In this document: in pieces, positions 34,150 through 44,444 of the stretch
How the letters are laid out: each line of letters opens with the position of its first letter
Numbering within the stretch: the stretch's first letter is position 1
DNA from: Psococerastis gibbosa
Taxonomy: Eukaryota > Arthropoda > Insecta > Psocodea > Psocidae
Reading direction: 5' to 3'
DNA: 64,000 bases
NCBI GenBank assembly: GCA_963971405.1
Contig: OZ020484.1
Span: 29,720,770 to 29,784,769, forward strand
Position numbers and translations under genes: made by a program
Notes under the pieces: generated by a model
What the model was told of the DNA's origin: nothing
The model's input: only the letters and a program-made list of their open reading frames with translations
The model's database searches: none

Positions 34150-34240
34150 AAGTAAAAATACCCTATGACATATGTGTATGAAGTAGTCCTCTACAACTTC
34201 CATAGACCAAATCTTTATAACTTAGGTAGTGAATCAAAGA
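34150..34240. repeat. Fragment of TA-flanked hairpin family C (one arm)
   Basis: GTATGAAGTAGTCCTCTACA followed by ACTTCCATAGACCAAATCTT matches the right arm of the copy at 36935-37092 (GCATGAAGTAGTCTTCCACA, ACTTTGATGAGCCAAATCTT). Only this part of the element remains. Confidence 0.6.
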
Positions 34241-34244
34241 AAAA

Positions 34245-34730
34245 AATAGGAACAGAATGGTTTCTGCGTAATCCAGGGGTGAGCAATGTCTACGTTACAT
34301 ATTATCCATGAGGAAATTATCCATTATCTTGAGGGGACACTTTCCAAATTTTTGGAAAACAAATGGCGTTAGAGCAAATTAATTAAATTCTTGTTCCACA
34401 GTGGCTATATTGGTGCTCTTTCAACACCTCCTGAAATATATTATATACTTAGATAATACACGATACATTTGTTTTCATGAACTATTGTTAATCCAAAAAA
34501 AAGATAACCTAAAACCTAAAAAAAAAATCAGGTTAACGATACATCACAAGACGAATACTAGTGTGTATTATGGCAGTTTATATATTTTAGGAGGGGTTCA
34601 AAGAGCATTTATGTCAATAGACGGAGGAATTAATTAATTAGCTCTCACCCCAACCCCACGTTGGTTTTAAAACATTTGAAAGTAAGGGTTGGGTGGCTTC
34701 CGTCATCGTTGGTAAAGCTACGGAAAGTCA
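34245..34730. other. Unassigned stretch
   Basis: Non-coding AT-rich sequence; a 78-codon frame (34401-34637) without a family match. Confidence 0.4.
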
Positions 34731-34734
34731 AATT

Positions 34735-34995
34735 TCTCCTAAAATATCGATCATATTCATAGAGCCATAAATGAGATGATAGAAAGAAGTAAATGAAATC
34801 CTCCCTAACATTTTAATACACTGCATGTAACAGACACTAACACCGGCCACAGTTTTTGAAGGCGTGGACCTAACCTAACCTTTCTTATCACGTCATCAAA
34901 AACTATGGCCAAATCAGGTACTACTACTACATGTTAACATGTAGAAATGCATTACTTCTATTTTATTGCATATCGATATTTATCAAAAAAATCGA
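34735..34995. repeat. Hairpin repeat family D, copy 2
   Basis: The left arm begins AAAATATCGATCATATTCAT and contains AACATTTTAATACACTGCAT and CACCGGCCACAGTTTTTGA. The right arm answers with TCAAAAACTATGGCC, CATGTTAACATGTAGAAATG and GCATATCGATATTTATC. Both arms are present without insertion, with a spacer (CGTGGACCTAACCTAACC) between. Arms are diverged, so an old copy. Confidence 0.65.
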
Positions 34996-34999
34996 CTTG

Positions 35000-35315
35000 C
35001 CCTTAGATTTGCTGTTAATGACAGTAATAAAAAAGGACAAACCCAGGCACGAGTCAAGGCCGGTCAATAACATCCCGAACGTTTAAGGGAGGGGTCCCCC
35101 AGTTACACAAGAGTAACCTTTGGAGGGCTATTCAACGGAGGCAGTGGAATGTGAAATGAAAGGGGTGAAGCAACAACTGGAATGAAACGAAAACTATTTA
35201 AATATTTAATCTATAAATGGTATCCCGCACTCCGATAAATTTATGCAAGCAAAGATTTCTCTACTTATAAACTAAGGCTAGTTGGACCATCAAAACTTAT
35301 TCCCTTCTAAAGAGC
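35000..35315. other. Unassigned spacer between hairpin copies
   Basis: Nothing recognised. Includes a short G/C run (GGGAGGGGTCCCCC at about 35089). Confidence 0.4.
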
Positions 35316-35317
35316 AC

Positions 35318-35580
35318 TTTCTTGTACAAAGTCGAATATCTCATGAAATATCGATCATAGAACACTAAATTGGATGCAATATAGTAAAAGAAATGCTCCT
35401 CTACATTTTGATACAGAATATGTAGCCGGTACCCCGTTTGACCACAGCTCATGAAGGGGAAGGCGTGAAAAAAGTCAAAGCAGAAACTGTGGCCATGTAC
35501 CAAAATGTAGAGGAACATTTTTTCAACTTTAAGGCATAAAATGACTGATCGATATTTTATGATATTTTGAACAGAAAACG
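35318..35580. repeat. Hairpin repeat family D, copy 3
   Basis: Left arm: ATCTCATGAAATATCGATCA, then AAGAAATGCTCCTCTACATT and GTTTGACCACAGCT. Right arm: AACTGTGGCC, CAAAATGTAGAGGAACATTT, TGATCGATATTTTATGATAT and an end at AACAGAAAACGTC. The two arms pair over roughly 100 bases with indels. No coding capacity. Confidence 0.65.
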
Positions 35581-35584
35581 TCTA

Positions 35585-36715
35585 TTGAGTCAGTAATTTA
35601 TTACTTTAAAATTTATGTGCTGTAGTCCCACCGTAATCATTTAATTAACCAAAATTTGGGTGAAAAAAAAACAGGTGGAGTGCAATTCGCAATTAAGCAG
35701 TACCCACAACCCAAGTGCCGAAGAATCCGCATAATCGAGGGACTTAAAATGCACATGAAATACATATTTATTATTTAATTAATAAACCACTAAGTACTAA
35801 TTCATTAAAATGAGGCTAGAGGTAGCTAAAACATTTTCATATTCGCCATTAATACCATATCTCATTGCATCATTCACAGACTCATAGAAAGATAAATTAT
35901 TGAAATGTATCTAATTTCGGTTAGTAGTCTCATTGTATGCTCCATCCGTATAAACCCCAATAAACAGCGCGTGCTTAATACGTTTAATAACGTGACAACA
36001 AAGGGTTCATAAAACGAAGTAAATACAACAATAGCCCGGAGCTCCGGGTAAACAATGCATATGTCACACCCTTGTCCACCATAGAAGGGTACATGCAACT
36101 CTGTAAGTGAGCATACGTCTATGCAATGAAGTCACACCACACAAGAATGGCAGATGTACAAAAGGGATCAATTCACGGCATAGGGCCACTCCAAATGCCA
36201 AATGGTAGGAGATAAAAAGGAATGAACAGAGTAAGACTTTAAAGACCGGATTAAGACCCCCATTCACAGTTTTTGGTGTTAAAAAAAAAAAACGTAAGAC
36301 AACCTACAGAAGGCATTTATGCTTGCTCTTTTTAGGACGCCATGGTCAGCATAGACAGCCGTATTTCCGAGTATGTCGGGTACCTATTAGAGTTGGTGGA
36401 CTTTTTACTTCAAGTTTCGAACTATAGGTAGCTTAATAAGTAAAGTAAGTAGTAAAGGTTTATTAATTATGAAATTTATTCATTATATTACCTATGATAC
36501 AAAGTAATATACATTTTTAATACTGCATGTGGCTAAGTTTTACAATTTACTCCTTACACAAATGTAAACACATATGACATAATCCGAGTATGCCAGCGCT
36601 CGTGCCAATGAAATATATACGAGTATATATATATATATCGTATATAATATATAATAATATAAATATATAATATCCACCTTTATGTTTGCTCTAGTTAATA
36701 AATAAGATGCGTTAA
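35585..36715. other. Unassigned stretch with a TA-rich simple repeat
   Basis: No gene recognised. (TA)n and related AT simple sequence occur at about 36618-36670. The minus-strand frames of 67-74 codons have no family match. Confidence 0.45.
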
Positions 36716-36722
36716 GAGTGTA

Positions 36723-37092
36723 CAGCCCGTAGGAAAGTGGCAGCGCGAAATTTCATACTTTTTATTTTTTATTTAATTAACTAAGCATGTTATTAAAGAT
36801 TTGGCTCATCAAAGTTGTAGAAGACTACTTCATGCATCATATAATAAGCTATTTTTAGTTTTCGAAATTGTAGTTTTTTAATAAAATCGATTATACGTAA
36901 AAAGTTATTGTTTATAAAATATTTGCATGTTAATGAAAAAACTACAATTTCGAAAATTGTAAATATCTTATATTATGATGCATGAAGTAGTCTTCCACAA
37001 CTTTGATGAGCCAAATCTTTAATAACATGGTTAGTTAATTAAATAAAAAATAAAAAGTATTAAATTTCGGGCTGCCAATTTCCTACGGGCTG
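36723..37092. mobile_element. TA-flanked hairpin MITE, family C, complete copy
   Basis: A 370-bp near-palindrome between TA (36721-36722) and TA (37093-37094). The left arm, from CAGCCCGTAGGAAA to about 36879, and the right arm, from about 36935 to TTTCCTACGGGCTG, are inverted repeats of about 157 bases with a ~55-base AT-rich loop. The TA flank and CAG start suggest Tc1/mariner-type mobilisation, although the GTGTACAGCCCG palindrome makes the exact boundary uncertain. There is no transposase. Related fragments are at 9.1-9.7, 34.2 and 49.8 kb. Confidence 0.88.
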
Positions 37093-37094
37093 TA

Positions 37095-37690
37095 CACAGT
37101 TATATAATAGGAGTTAACTATAATTTTTGTTTGAAACAGAACAAGTCCCCTACCCGGTTTATGACGTCAATAAAGATAAAAAGCCTATGTCAAATTGGGT
37201 CACACTGCTGGATTCAGGCCAATACCCCAGTCTCACACTTCCGAAAACAAAACCCAGATTTTTCAATATGGCCCCCGATGATTCGCATTTGGTAAATAAT
37301 TTACTGGACTGTCAATGAAAGTACAGTTTACACTGCATATTTTTAACTTTTGTCGGTGATGATGCAACATTAATTTTGCTTACCGAATGCTGTCTGTCAC
37401 ATGGAAAGCTGGGTAATTTCACTTTAGTATTGGCTCAAAATAATACAATTTTTTATATTACTGAACCTTATCTTTGGAAATTGCCAGCAGAAATTATTTA
37501 TAGGATTCGTGAAATTTGAACCTTTGCAAAGAGGTTCATTGAACGATACCGATTTAATTTACATTACAACTTTCCTATAGCGCACTTTTTCTTTGTTTAT
37601 ATAAATTGCTGTACATTTAAAACGATCTTTTTAAGGGATTCGTGCCTGGCGCATCGCTTCACGAAACACCCAACAACCGTTTTATGAACA
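37095..37690. other. Unassigned stretch
   Basis: A 63-codon frame (37127-37318) and AT-rich sequence; nothing recognised. Confidence 0.4.
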
Positions 37691-37699
37691 AAATAAAAT

Positions 37700-37815
37700 T
37701 TCACAGAAAAATGTCATTGCATAGCTATCAAAAAAGTCACATCCCTTAGAATAAATACGCCCCTACTTTTTAATATATTATGTGTGGCCGTTACAAACAC
37801 CGAATGGCCAGTCTT
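37700..37815 (+). repeat. Single left arm of hairpin family D
   Basis: ATAGCTATCAAAAAAGTCAC, ATCCCTTAGAATAAATACG and ACAAACACCGAATGGCCAG follow the order of the left arm at 1130-1190 plus 1398-1415. It supplies an arm without the SINE that interrupts copy 1. Confidence 0.6.
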
Positions 37816-38068
37816 TGAACTGCTTGCACCCGACAACATCACTGTACGTTATTTTTAGGGAGATTCATCTACCTATTGAGATGGCGACTAATGTTCGACT
37901 TTCGGAAAATTTCTACACAACTTTTCATTTCATGACCCCCTGAGCCTAAAACCACCCTCCATCCTAAATGTTAGCGAAAGGGTTTTTTACTATGTCGATA
38001 TTTCCTGTGATATTTGATATTTGTGCAGATATAATAGTTATTTAGTTAAATAAAAATAAACAAATCTT
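37816..38068. other. Short unassigned spacer
   Basis: AT-rich; nothing recognised. Confidence 0.4.
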
Positions 38069-38069
38069 T

Positions 38070-38263
38070 TTGTTGTTTCTATTACTAAGCCAACCCAGCG
38101 GTGTTAGGGCTATAAAGTCCTCTCTTACACTCAACTAGGAAGGCCCGGGACGGCCTGCTTTACATATCCTCCGAAGCATGGCCAGAAAATGTAGCTAATG
38201 TGGGACTCGAACCAACAACCTTTCGGGTGAAAGTCAGAGTCCGTACCACTACGCTACATGTCT
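38070..38263 (-). repeat. tRNA-derived SINE, family 1, full-length copy 5
   Basis: Complete copy: tail side TCTTTTTGTTGTTTCTATTA, body GGGCTATAAAGTCCTCTC, and head with the complement of the B box (GGACTCGAACCAACAACC) and of the A box (GTACCACTACGCTACATG). ATAACTA-type sequence occurs on both sides and may be a short target duplication, but it is weak. Confidence 0.9.
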
Positions 38264-38413
38264 TGTCTTGTCTAGTTATGTGAATATGTATGAATTAATT
38301 AATTGGCTTACAGAAATTGAATTTAACTTACTATTGACTGTGCAGCCTTTCCCGAGCTCGGTACCTGGCATTTTGTTTATCAGTAAGATATGTTAGCAGA
38401 CAGTAGCTCCAGT

Positions 38414-38426
38414 GTAGTACTACATA
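38414..38426. repeat. Target-site duplication, left copy
   Basis: GTAGTACTACATA, identical to 39618-39630. It adjoins the 3' end of the minus-strand LINE. Confidence 0.85.
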
Positions 38427-39617
38427 GTAGTAGATTTTTTTGGCAGAGTCCCAGGCCACGGTGAGGGCCCATAGGACACACGCCCCATCTTGCTCACTCG
38501 TACAACCCGATTGCGGTCGCGAAGCGCGCCGCCTCCTTTGGGCGAAGCTGTTTCCCTGCCTGTAGTCCTCCCAAAGCAAAACCGACCGAGGAAAGACGTT
38601 TTCGCCAGACAGCCGGGCAGTCCATCAGCACGTGCCACCCGGTCTCAGCGCCAATCTCGCAGAAGCGGCAATCCTGCGTGGGAACCTGTACACCCAAGCG
38701 AGCAAGGTGAACCCGGAAGGGGCCGTGTCCCGTCAGCATAGCAGCAGCAGCGCGTACTGCTCGTCGACTGCTGGAGATGACATCTCGTTTTAGCCGCTCA
38801 TCCGGTCCGAGCAAACATGCCTTGGAGTGATGCATTCCGCTTGCACTGGACCACACCGAGCTCCACTTGTCCCTCATGACGCAGTTCCCCTGGTTAAGGA
38901 TAACCCTCCATGGGACCGGGAGAATAGGCTCCGGACCAACTGGAAAAACTGCTGATCCTGCACGAGCTAGTTCGTCCGCTTTTTCATTGCCAAGCACTCC
39001 ACTGTGACCGGGAACCCACACCAGCGTTACGGAATTATGGTGTCTCAATGACATGTATGCAGCCTTACAATCCCGTACAACAGCAGAGGTAGCACAGCCC
39101 CGTTGAAGGGCTTGAATTGCGGATTTGCTATCGGAGCAAACTGCAATGGCCTTGCCACTAAAGTCTTCACAGCACTTTATCCCTTCATGTATAGCAAATA
39201 GCTCAGCTTGGAAGACCGACGCATAGTCACCGAGGGGGAGTGAGATAGCAATGGGAGGGTCCTCACAGAAGATACCTGCACCGGCTTTCCCGTTCATTTT
39301 CGAACCGTCTGTGTAGAGAACAATGTCGAACCCTGACACTATTTCTCCGAGATTTTCATCCCACTCTTCGCGGGTGGGAAAACGCGCCTGAGCCCCAGTG
39401 AAGTAGGTTTCTCTGACTATACGATCACATGGCATTTTCTGTTCGTTGGGCATCTTCAGATGGAATGTTTCTGCATGGCCGTTGCGAGGAGCTTTTCGGC
39501 AGAGCAACCCGGTAATTCTCAATCGATGAAGCGAGAGGGATGCTGTATGTTCCAGATACAGATACAGTGGTTGTAAGTCCAATAACACCTCTAGCGCGGA
39601 TGTAGGAGTTGATCGCA
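38427..39617 (-). mobile_element. 5'-truncated LINE insertion with RNase H domain
   Basis: A minus-strand non-LTR retrotransposon bounded on both sides by the 13-base sequence GTAGTACTACATA. The coding frame is open from the 5' junction (39617) to a stop at about 38494-38496, followed by a 3' UTR of about 67 bases ending GCCAAAAAAATCTACTACTA. Only the region after the reverse transcriptase survives, as expected when target-primed reverse transcription stops early. The perfect target duplication and uninterrupted frame mean the insertion is recent compared with every other LINE piece in the window. LINE clades carrying RNase H include I, R1 and LOA; I do not assign one. Confidence 0.93.
38494..39617 (-). 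CDS. LINE polyprotein C-terminus: RNase H plus CCHC motif (partial)
   Basis: In the intact element this protein copies the RNA template; RNase H removes the RNA strand of the hybrid. Residues below count from the GTG codon at 39586-39588, which is not a true start: the frame continues upstream (LRSTPTSALE) to the 5' junction. Residues 1-75 match the segment linking reverse transcriptase to RNase H. The RNase H domain spans about 88-212, with the acidic set D94 (LYTDGS), E129 (QAELFAI), D153 (CSDSKS) and D205 (NEKADELA), plus H195 in VPGHSGVLGN. All catalytic positions are present. Near the C-terminus is C307-x2-C310-x8-H319-x4-C324, a CCHC knuckle as in other LINE proteins. No stop or frameshift is visible. 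Without the polymerase and endonuclease it cannot be autonomous. Confidence 0.92.
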
Positions 39618-39630
39618 GTAGTACTACATA
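39618..39630. repeat. Target-site duplication, right copy
   Basis: GTAGTACTACATA, identical to 38414-38426. It adjoins the truncated 5' end of the LINE. Confidence 0.85.
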
Positions 39631-39634
39631 CTTA

Positions 39635-40085
39635 ATTGATAATATTCAAAAACTATTGACAGTTTGGTTTCACAGAGATAGTAATTTGTTGAAGGTTTCA
39701 AAACAAAGGTAGCGCAAAAGTCGCCATCGAATTGTGAGTTTGCCGCCAAATATTTAAAATTGCGACTAAAAGTACTAAACTCCGTCTTAAAATCGCAGTC
39801 TAGCTGAAAAAAATATGAGTGAGATGAAAAGGAGAACTTTCGAAACCCTCGAAAAGCTCGAAGTCTGAACCAACGGAAGTCATACGTTAATAGGTGAGTT
39901 AAAAATAAGAACGGTCGTTTTCTGGTTTTGCATACGGCGCCAGTCCCCCATCCATAAACCATTATGAATGATGTTTCACCTCGAGGCAGTCAATACTAAA
40001 TCGCAATTCATTGATCAGTAATCACCATAGCATACCAGTATAGTCAATGGCTGAGGGCTGAGATTTAATTTTAAACCGCAGTCTG
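39635..40085. other. Unassigned stretch
   Basis: A 112-codon minus-strand frame (39624-39962), phenylalanine- and serine-rich, without a recognised domain. No repeat partner seen. Confidence 0.4.
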
Positions 40086-40089
40086 TTTA

Positions 40090-40283
40090 ACGGAGTTCAT
40101 GGAGGGGAAATATTGTGGTCCATGGGTCCATGGGGGCCGGACCCCCCCCCCCCCCGAAATAAATTTTTGTATGTAAACCTGTATGGTTGGAAGAATTTAT
40201 CCATTAATTCACTAATAAATTACATTAAAAAAATGTTTGGACCCCCCCCCCCCCCCCGAAATCAAACCCTGGGCACGGTCTCC
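40090..40283 (+). repeat. Poly-C element family P, copy 2
   Basis: Left part GTGGTCCATGGGTCCATGGG, then C tracts at 40141-40155 and 40239-40257 around the core shared with 30770-30880. The end is GAAATCAAACCCTGGGCACGG. This copy retains the GTCCATGGG repeat that also occurs at 23340, so it shows more of the 5' side than copy 1. Confidence 0.75.
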
Positions 40284-40289
40284 CTATAC

Positions 40290-41040
40290 TATATAATACT
40301 ATTATATTTATTTATTATATTATATAGGGCTGGAAATTTTTTGGTCTGAAAGCAATTTGGATAATAGACGAATCAATTGGAGTTCTACAGTATTTTAATT
40401 TCTGTAATATTTCTGATAAACCAGTCACAACATCGAGAAATGAATGAAAAACCGCCTCGCAGTGTAAACTGTTAAAAAAAAACTTTACAACAATTATAAA
40501 CTTGGAATTCATGAGCCATACAGAGTTAGTTCAAAGATAGGGCCCCCCATCAATTTAATGTTGTTTCACGGAACTGCGATGTGCTGGTGGCTGGTGCGCA
40601 TGCCTCGAATGATTATGAGCAATTCAGGCACACCAACCTGGCCAAACTATAAATACTACCTAGCCAAGATTTACAACTCAGCTATAGATGATCATTTAAT
40701 TGGGATTTATACGTTAATGGCACACCTTGTCCATGATATTTCACCATCTGATTTGCATAGCTTGAGGTGCTATAGAAAGTATGATAACGTTGTGGGTGGT
40801 ACAAGTTGAAGGGTTTTTGAGGACTTCTAAGGTCGCGTCAGCTGAGAGCATAGGGTCAATCCACCTTGAAACTTGGCTATAGTCTGCTAGGACCATTCGA
40901 ATGCAATAACGGCATGGACGGCAGAAAACCATGTGAGATGTAAAGGAATGAAACGGTCACAATTTATGATGCACAGCTATCACAGTACATTTTTTCAGCG
41001 TACACTAGATATAATAATGAAGTTTTAGATATATTGAGGT
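40290..41040. other. Unassigned stretch
   Basis: Frames up to 83 codons, no family match. AT-rich. Confidence 0.4.
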
Positions 41041-41049
41041 TACCTCAAC

Positions 41050-41108
41050 ACCAGTGGCGTCAGATGGACCCCCCCCCCGAAAAAAATTTCTGGCTATGGC
41101 CTTGCTAT
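41050..41108 (+). repeat. Short poly-C element, family Q, copy 1
   Basis: ACCAGTGGCGTCAGATGGAC, a C tract, then GAAAAAAATTTCTGGCTATG and GCCTTGC. The same order recurs at 45172-45232. The start resembles the CAGTGGCG ends of many non-autonomous DNA transposons and the end the complement of TAGCCAG. With only ~55 bases it may be two element ends fused by deletion. Confidence 0.5.
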
Positions 41109-41254
41109 GGCCCCTCTGCTTTTGTATAAAATTAATTGAATTCGCTCTGACATCATTCTTCATCTATCTTAAATTTAACGTTTTTCTTACAGAAGTTTCT
41201 TCTCACATTGACTTATATGCAATTGAAAATGTGCTAAGGAGAAACTATGCGTAA

Positions 41255-41957
41255 CGTTATTGCTTTCCAATTTATACGTAGTATAAGGAAAGCTTTGTGA
41301 CGGTCGAAATTTTCGGTTCCGAGATTTCAACGGATTTATATGTTTTAAGGTCCCAGGAACCCCAAAAAAGTGGTTTTTACGAAATGTCTGTCTGTCTGTC
41401 TGTCTGTGCGTCGATTTCCGGGCAAACTTCTCGGTCGATTTTGATGAAATTCGGCGTGTAGGTTCACAAAAATCATACCTCGGGACCATTTTTTTATTTT
41501 GGGCTAACTCAATTTGGGGGGGTTTTATTTTCAAAAAACTTCAAAAAAAACGTCTAAAAAAATTATTTCCCAAAAACGGCTCCAACGATTTCTTTCAAAT
41601 TCACATATAGTGTAGTTGTTGTTAATGTTGATAAAATGCGGGGGGTCGCTTGCCCCTTGATAGTTTGCTTCTGGGGGTAAAAAAATAAAAATGACTAAAT
41701 TTTAATGAAAAATGACTAAAAAATAATTTTTCTGCGACACCTTTCTATCGATGATTTCTACCTTCAGGTATGTTTTAGGTGTTAAATTGAGTAACGAAAC
41801 CGGACAGGTTGCTTTCCCAAAAAACTATCTGGTTTTGTACAAAAAAATGTTTTTGAAAAAATGATAGAAAATTCACGCTCAAATGCATTGCGTGCCCTGC
41901 CAGTATTGCTGTGTGGTAATGTGTTGGTCTGACCTATCTAGAATTTACCTCACCACC
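41255..41957 (+). repeat. Dispersed repeat R, copy 1 (empty site)
   Basis: Begins TTATTGCTTTCCAATTTATA and includes a (TCTG)n run at 41389-41408, GGTTCACAAAAATCATACCT, GGGCTAACTCAATTTGGGG, AATGCGGGGGGTCGCTTGCC and GCATTGCGTGCCCTGCC, ending near TTTACCTCACC. Copy 2 lies inverted at 56185-57187. Around GGTCTGACC (41926-41934) this copy is uninterrupted, whereas copy 2 has a 311-bp element there. The minus-strand frame 41187-41534 and the plus frame 57114-57299 share wording (SRNR.F.PSQSF.YTTYKLESNN) simply because the DNA is homologous. Confidence 0.85.
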
Positions 41958-41959
41958 AG

Positions 41960-42000
41960 TGACGAGTGACGTCAGGTGGACACCCCCCCCCCCCAAGATA
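41960..42000 (+). repeat. Poly-C tract with CAGTG-ACGTCAGGTGG start
   Basis: CCAGTGACGAGTGACGTCAG, GTGGACA and a C tract (41983-41996), like the start of family Q but followed by different sequence. Confidence 0.4.
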
Positions 42001-42004
42001 TCGG

Positions 42005-42868
42005 AAATTTAACCATAGGAAAATTATTTACCATGAAATTACTCATTTTCTCTATCTACTAATTTTGATAAATTGGAAATCATGTTCGAATAAACTCGGA
42101 CCGGTTCTTTGCAGGTAGCATCGAATTTTTGGCACGGACGTACGGGGCTCCAAATATCAGATAAAAATTAAAAATATAAAATATGCAGAAACGCTGATAA
42201 AAATTATTTTTGACCCTCTTAGTACAATTAAACGAGGCATGAATAAATTATAGATCATTAATCACATTTTATCAACGGTACCAAGGCGAGAAAGTCTTTC
42301 ATATGCCACCGGGCATGTGAGCGGAAAATTTAAAATCGAAAGCAGCAAATCAAAATAAAAACCCTGGCTCACGAGTCGATACTAATGAATGGGTATTCTA
42401 ATAAGCCTTGATGGCCTAGGACTAGGTAACAAAACATTTCACCAAGCTATTTAAAATCTGGGCGGATTTACCGATAGAGAACAAGTAAATTCATTTTATA
42501 GAGCTAATTAGGTGTCGACAATTTATTATAGAAAACTAAAAGTTTGGCTATAAATCACATAGTTAATACTGAAAAGTGATTGACCCCAATTCTGATAGCC
42601 TCTACTTTATTTAGTTAATTATAGGAAAGACTAACGACGCGACGTTTAATAGAAACACCACATATTTCAGAGTTTTTAATATAGTAGTACTAATAATACT
42701 GTGTAAGTCACTTGTTAGTCTTGAATTATCAACACTCCATTGCATAACAGACTTAAACTATTTCGCTAAGTTTCTGTACATCTGGAATCAAGGGAGTCGC
42801 CAGCTGCCCGCCCAGCTCCTACGGTGAATAGTAACGGAAGGGGTGGTTCGGAGGTTGCATTATTAAAT
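42005..42868. other. Unassigned stretch
   Basis: AT-rich non-coding sequence; nothing recognised. Confidence 0.4.
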
Positions 42869-42871
42869 ATC

Positions 42872-43130
42872 GAAAGAAATTTGATTTCAGTCTACGAAAA
42901 AGCTCTCCAACACTCAAGCAATTTTAACTTTCCCTAATTTACACATCCGGCAGATCACAAAATGGCCATACATTTTTCAAAAGCCAGCCAAAACGCAAAG
43001 TAGAAAGAATTTGATTTCAGTCAACGAAGAAGTTCTCCAACACTCAAGCAATTTTAACTTTCCCTACTTTACACATCGGGCAGATCAAAAAATGACCATA
43101 AAATTTGCAAAAGTCTGCTAAAACTCAAAA
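42872..43130. repeat. Tandem duplication of about 130 bp
   Basis: GAAAGAAATTTGATTTCAGT at 42872 and GAAAGAATTTGATTTCAGTC at 43003 start two units that share CTCCAACACTCAAGCAATTT, TAACTTTCCCTA and CGGCAGATCA/GGGCAGATCA to their ends. Differences are scattered substitutions. No coding capacity. Confidence 0.85.
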
Positions 43131-43134
43131 AGAG

Positions 43135-44228
43135 ACGTGGGAGCAGACAGGGACTGCAGACTGCATTCCCACAGTGCATTGGTGTGAGTGCATATCCGCC
43201 TCCCGCTTTGATTAATCGGCAACACATTGCCCCTTACTCCCAGACTCATCTCCATTGCTAATTTATTTTTTGTCGGAGGGCGATTGAGGGAATGCGGAGG
43301 CTAATTCTGGCGGTTTCTCATCCGTCTCCCGGACTGAAGTCAATACTGATTTCAAGCCAAATCTGTTGTTTACAACAACGAATACAACAATGAAACCGGG
43401 TAAGATCGGATCCGTTGACATTTGCTTAGGATAGATAGGAAGACTAAGACTGTGAAGCTATGACTACGGAAGTAGGGGTCTTCATACTGGCCGCACGTAG
43501 AAATTATAGAAGAAGCCTACTTCGGCAGCTAGTGCCTCACAGACTCAGCCTTTTTAGCGAACCTTGACAAATGACGTCAGGTCTCACCCGGTTTCACTAT
43601 AGTACCAAAGCAATCAAATTCCAGTATTCCACCACAATCTCCATCGTAATTCAGTTGTCACGCTGGACCGTGCAATGTGCTACGCCCTTCAACCTTCCCC
43701 CCCCCCCCACCCCATCAGGTTATCCCCTACGGTTATGTCTTACAATATCGTAGCGTTACTCCAGCGTAACGATGACTTCACTACCTTTAGAACTCGTCAT
43801 CATATAAACCATAATCGGAAGGAATCATTACTAACAGCGCACTCCAACCAAAAGGTGAATGCAAAGCCCAGTGAGCCGTGAAATGGTGTATAAAAGAGGC
43901 AATGTCGACGATTAGGCCTTAAATGTATTAAACAAATAGACAACTACCGGCATTCCTGAGGATCCTGAGTCATGACTTTACGCATTGATTGCAAGAGCCC
44001 GTCTACCAGGCTTTGTCACCTTTGGACACTGCGTACTATTCTTCGCTACCAGTAGCGACTGCATCCGTGACGAGTGGTCTGTCAAACCGGGGAGGTACAC
44101 GCTGTGTTCATGCCAGTGGGGCCCGGGGCCCCAAGAGTCAGTAATAAAAATAATGCATTACTGATGTAACTGACCGGCTGGTGAAAAATGTACTGGTAAA
44201 ACATTTTTTCGGGACCCCCAGCACTAAC
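43135..44228. other. Unassigned stretch, includes repeat U copy
   Basis: At about 43478-43575 the segment CTACTTCGGCAGCTAGTGCC and CTCACAGACTCAGCC resembles 53395-53440 (CTACTTCCGTAACGAGTGCC, CTCACAGACCCAGTC), direct orientation. A C tract at 43697-43708 lies within a short frame. No gene recognised. Confidence 0.4.
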
Positions 44229-44231
44229 GTC

Positions 44232-44440
44232 AGGACATGTAGCGTAGTGGTACGGACTCTGACTTTCACCCGAAAGGTTGTTGTTTCGAGTCCCACAACT
44301 GGCTACATTTTCTGAGGGTATGTAAAGCAGGCGGTCCCGGGCCTTCCTAGTTGAGTGTAAGAGAGGGTTTTATAGCCCTAACTCCGCTAGGTTGGCTTAG
44401 TAACAGAAACAATAAAAAGTCCTCATTTATTTAACATCGT
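44232..44440 (+). repeat. tRNA-derived SINE, family 1, full-length plus-strand copy
   Basis: The best plus-strand reference for the family. The tRNA-like head has an A box TGTAGCGTAGTGGTAC (44239-44254) and a B box GTTTCGAGTCC (44283-44293). Between them, CTGACTTTCACCCGAAAG resembles the anticodon arm of tRNA-Glu with a TTC anticodon, so tRNA-Glu is the likely ancestor. After the head comes GGCTACATTTTCTGAGGGTA, a body with TTATAGCCCTAACTCCGC, and the tail AACAATAAAAAGTCCTCATT ending in ATTT repeats. Such elements are transcribed by pol III and mobilised by a LINE's protein; which LINE is unknown. Confidence 0.92.
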
Positions 44441-44444
44441 CAAT

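Noticed and set aside
36618..36670. TA-rich run as a replication origin or promoter
   Set aside because: It is simple TA-type sequence with no adjoining gene or conserved element.
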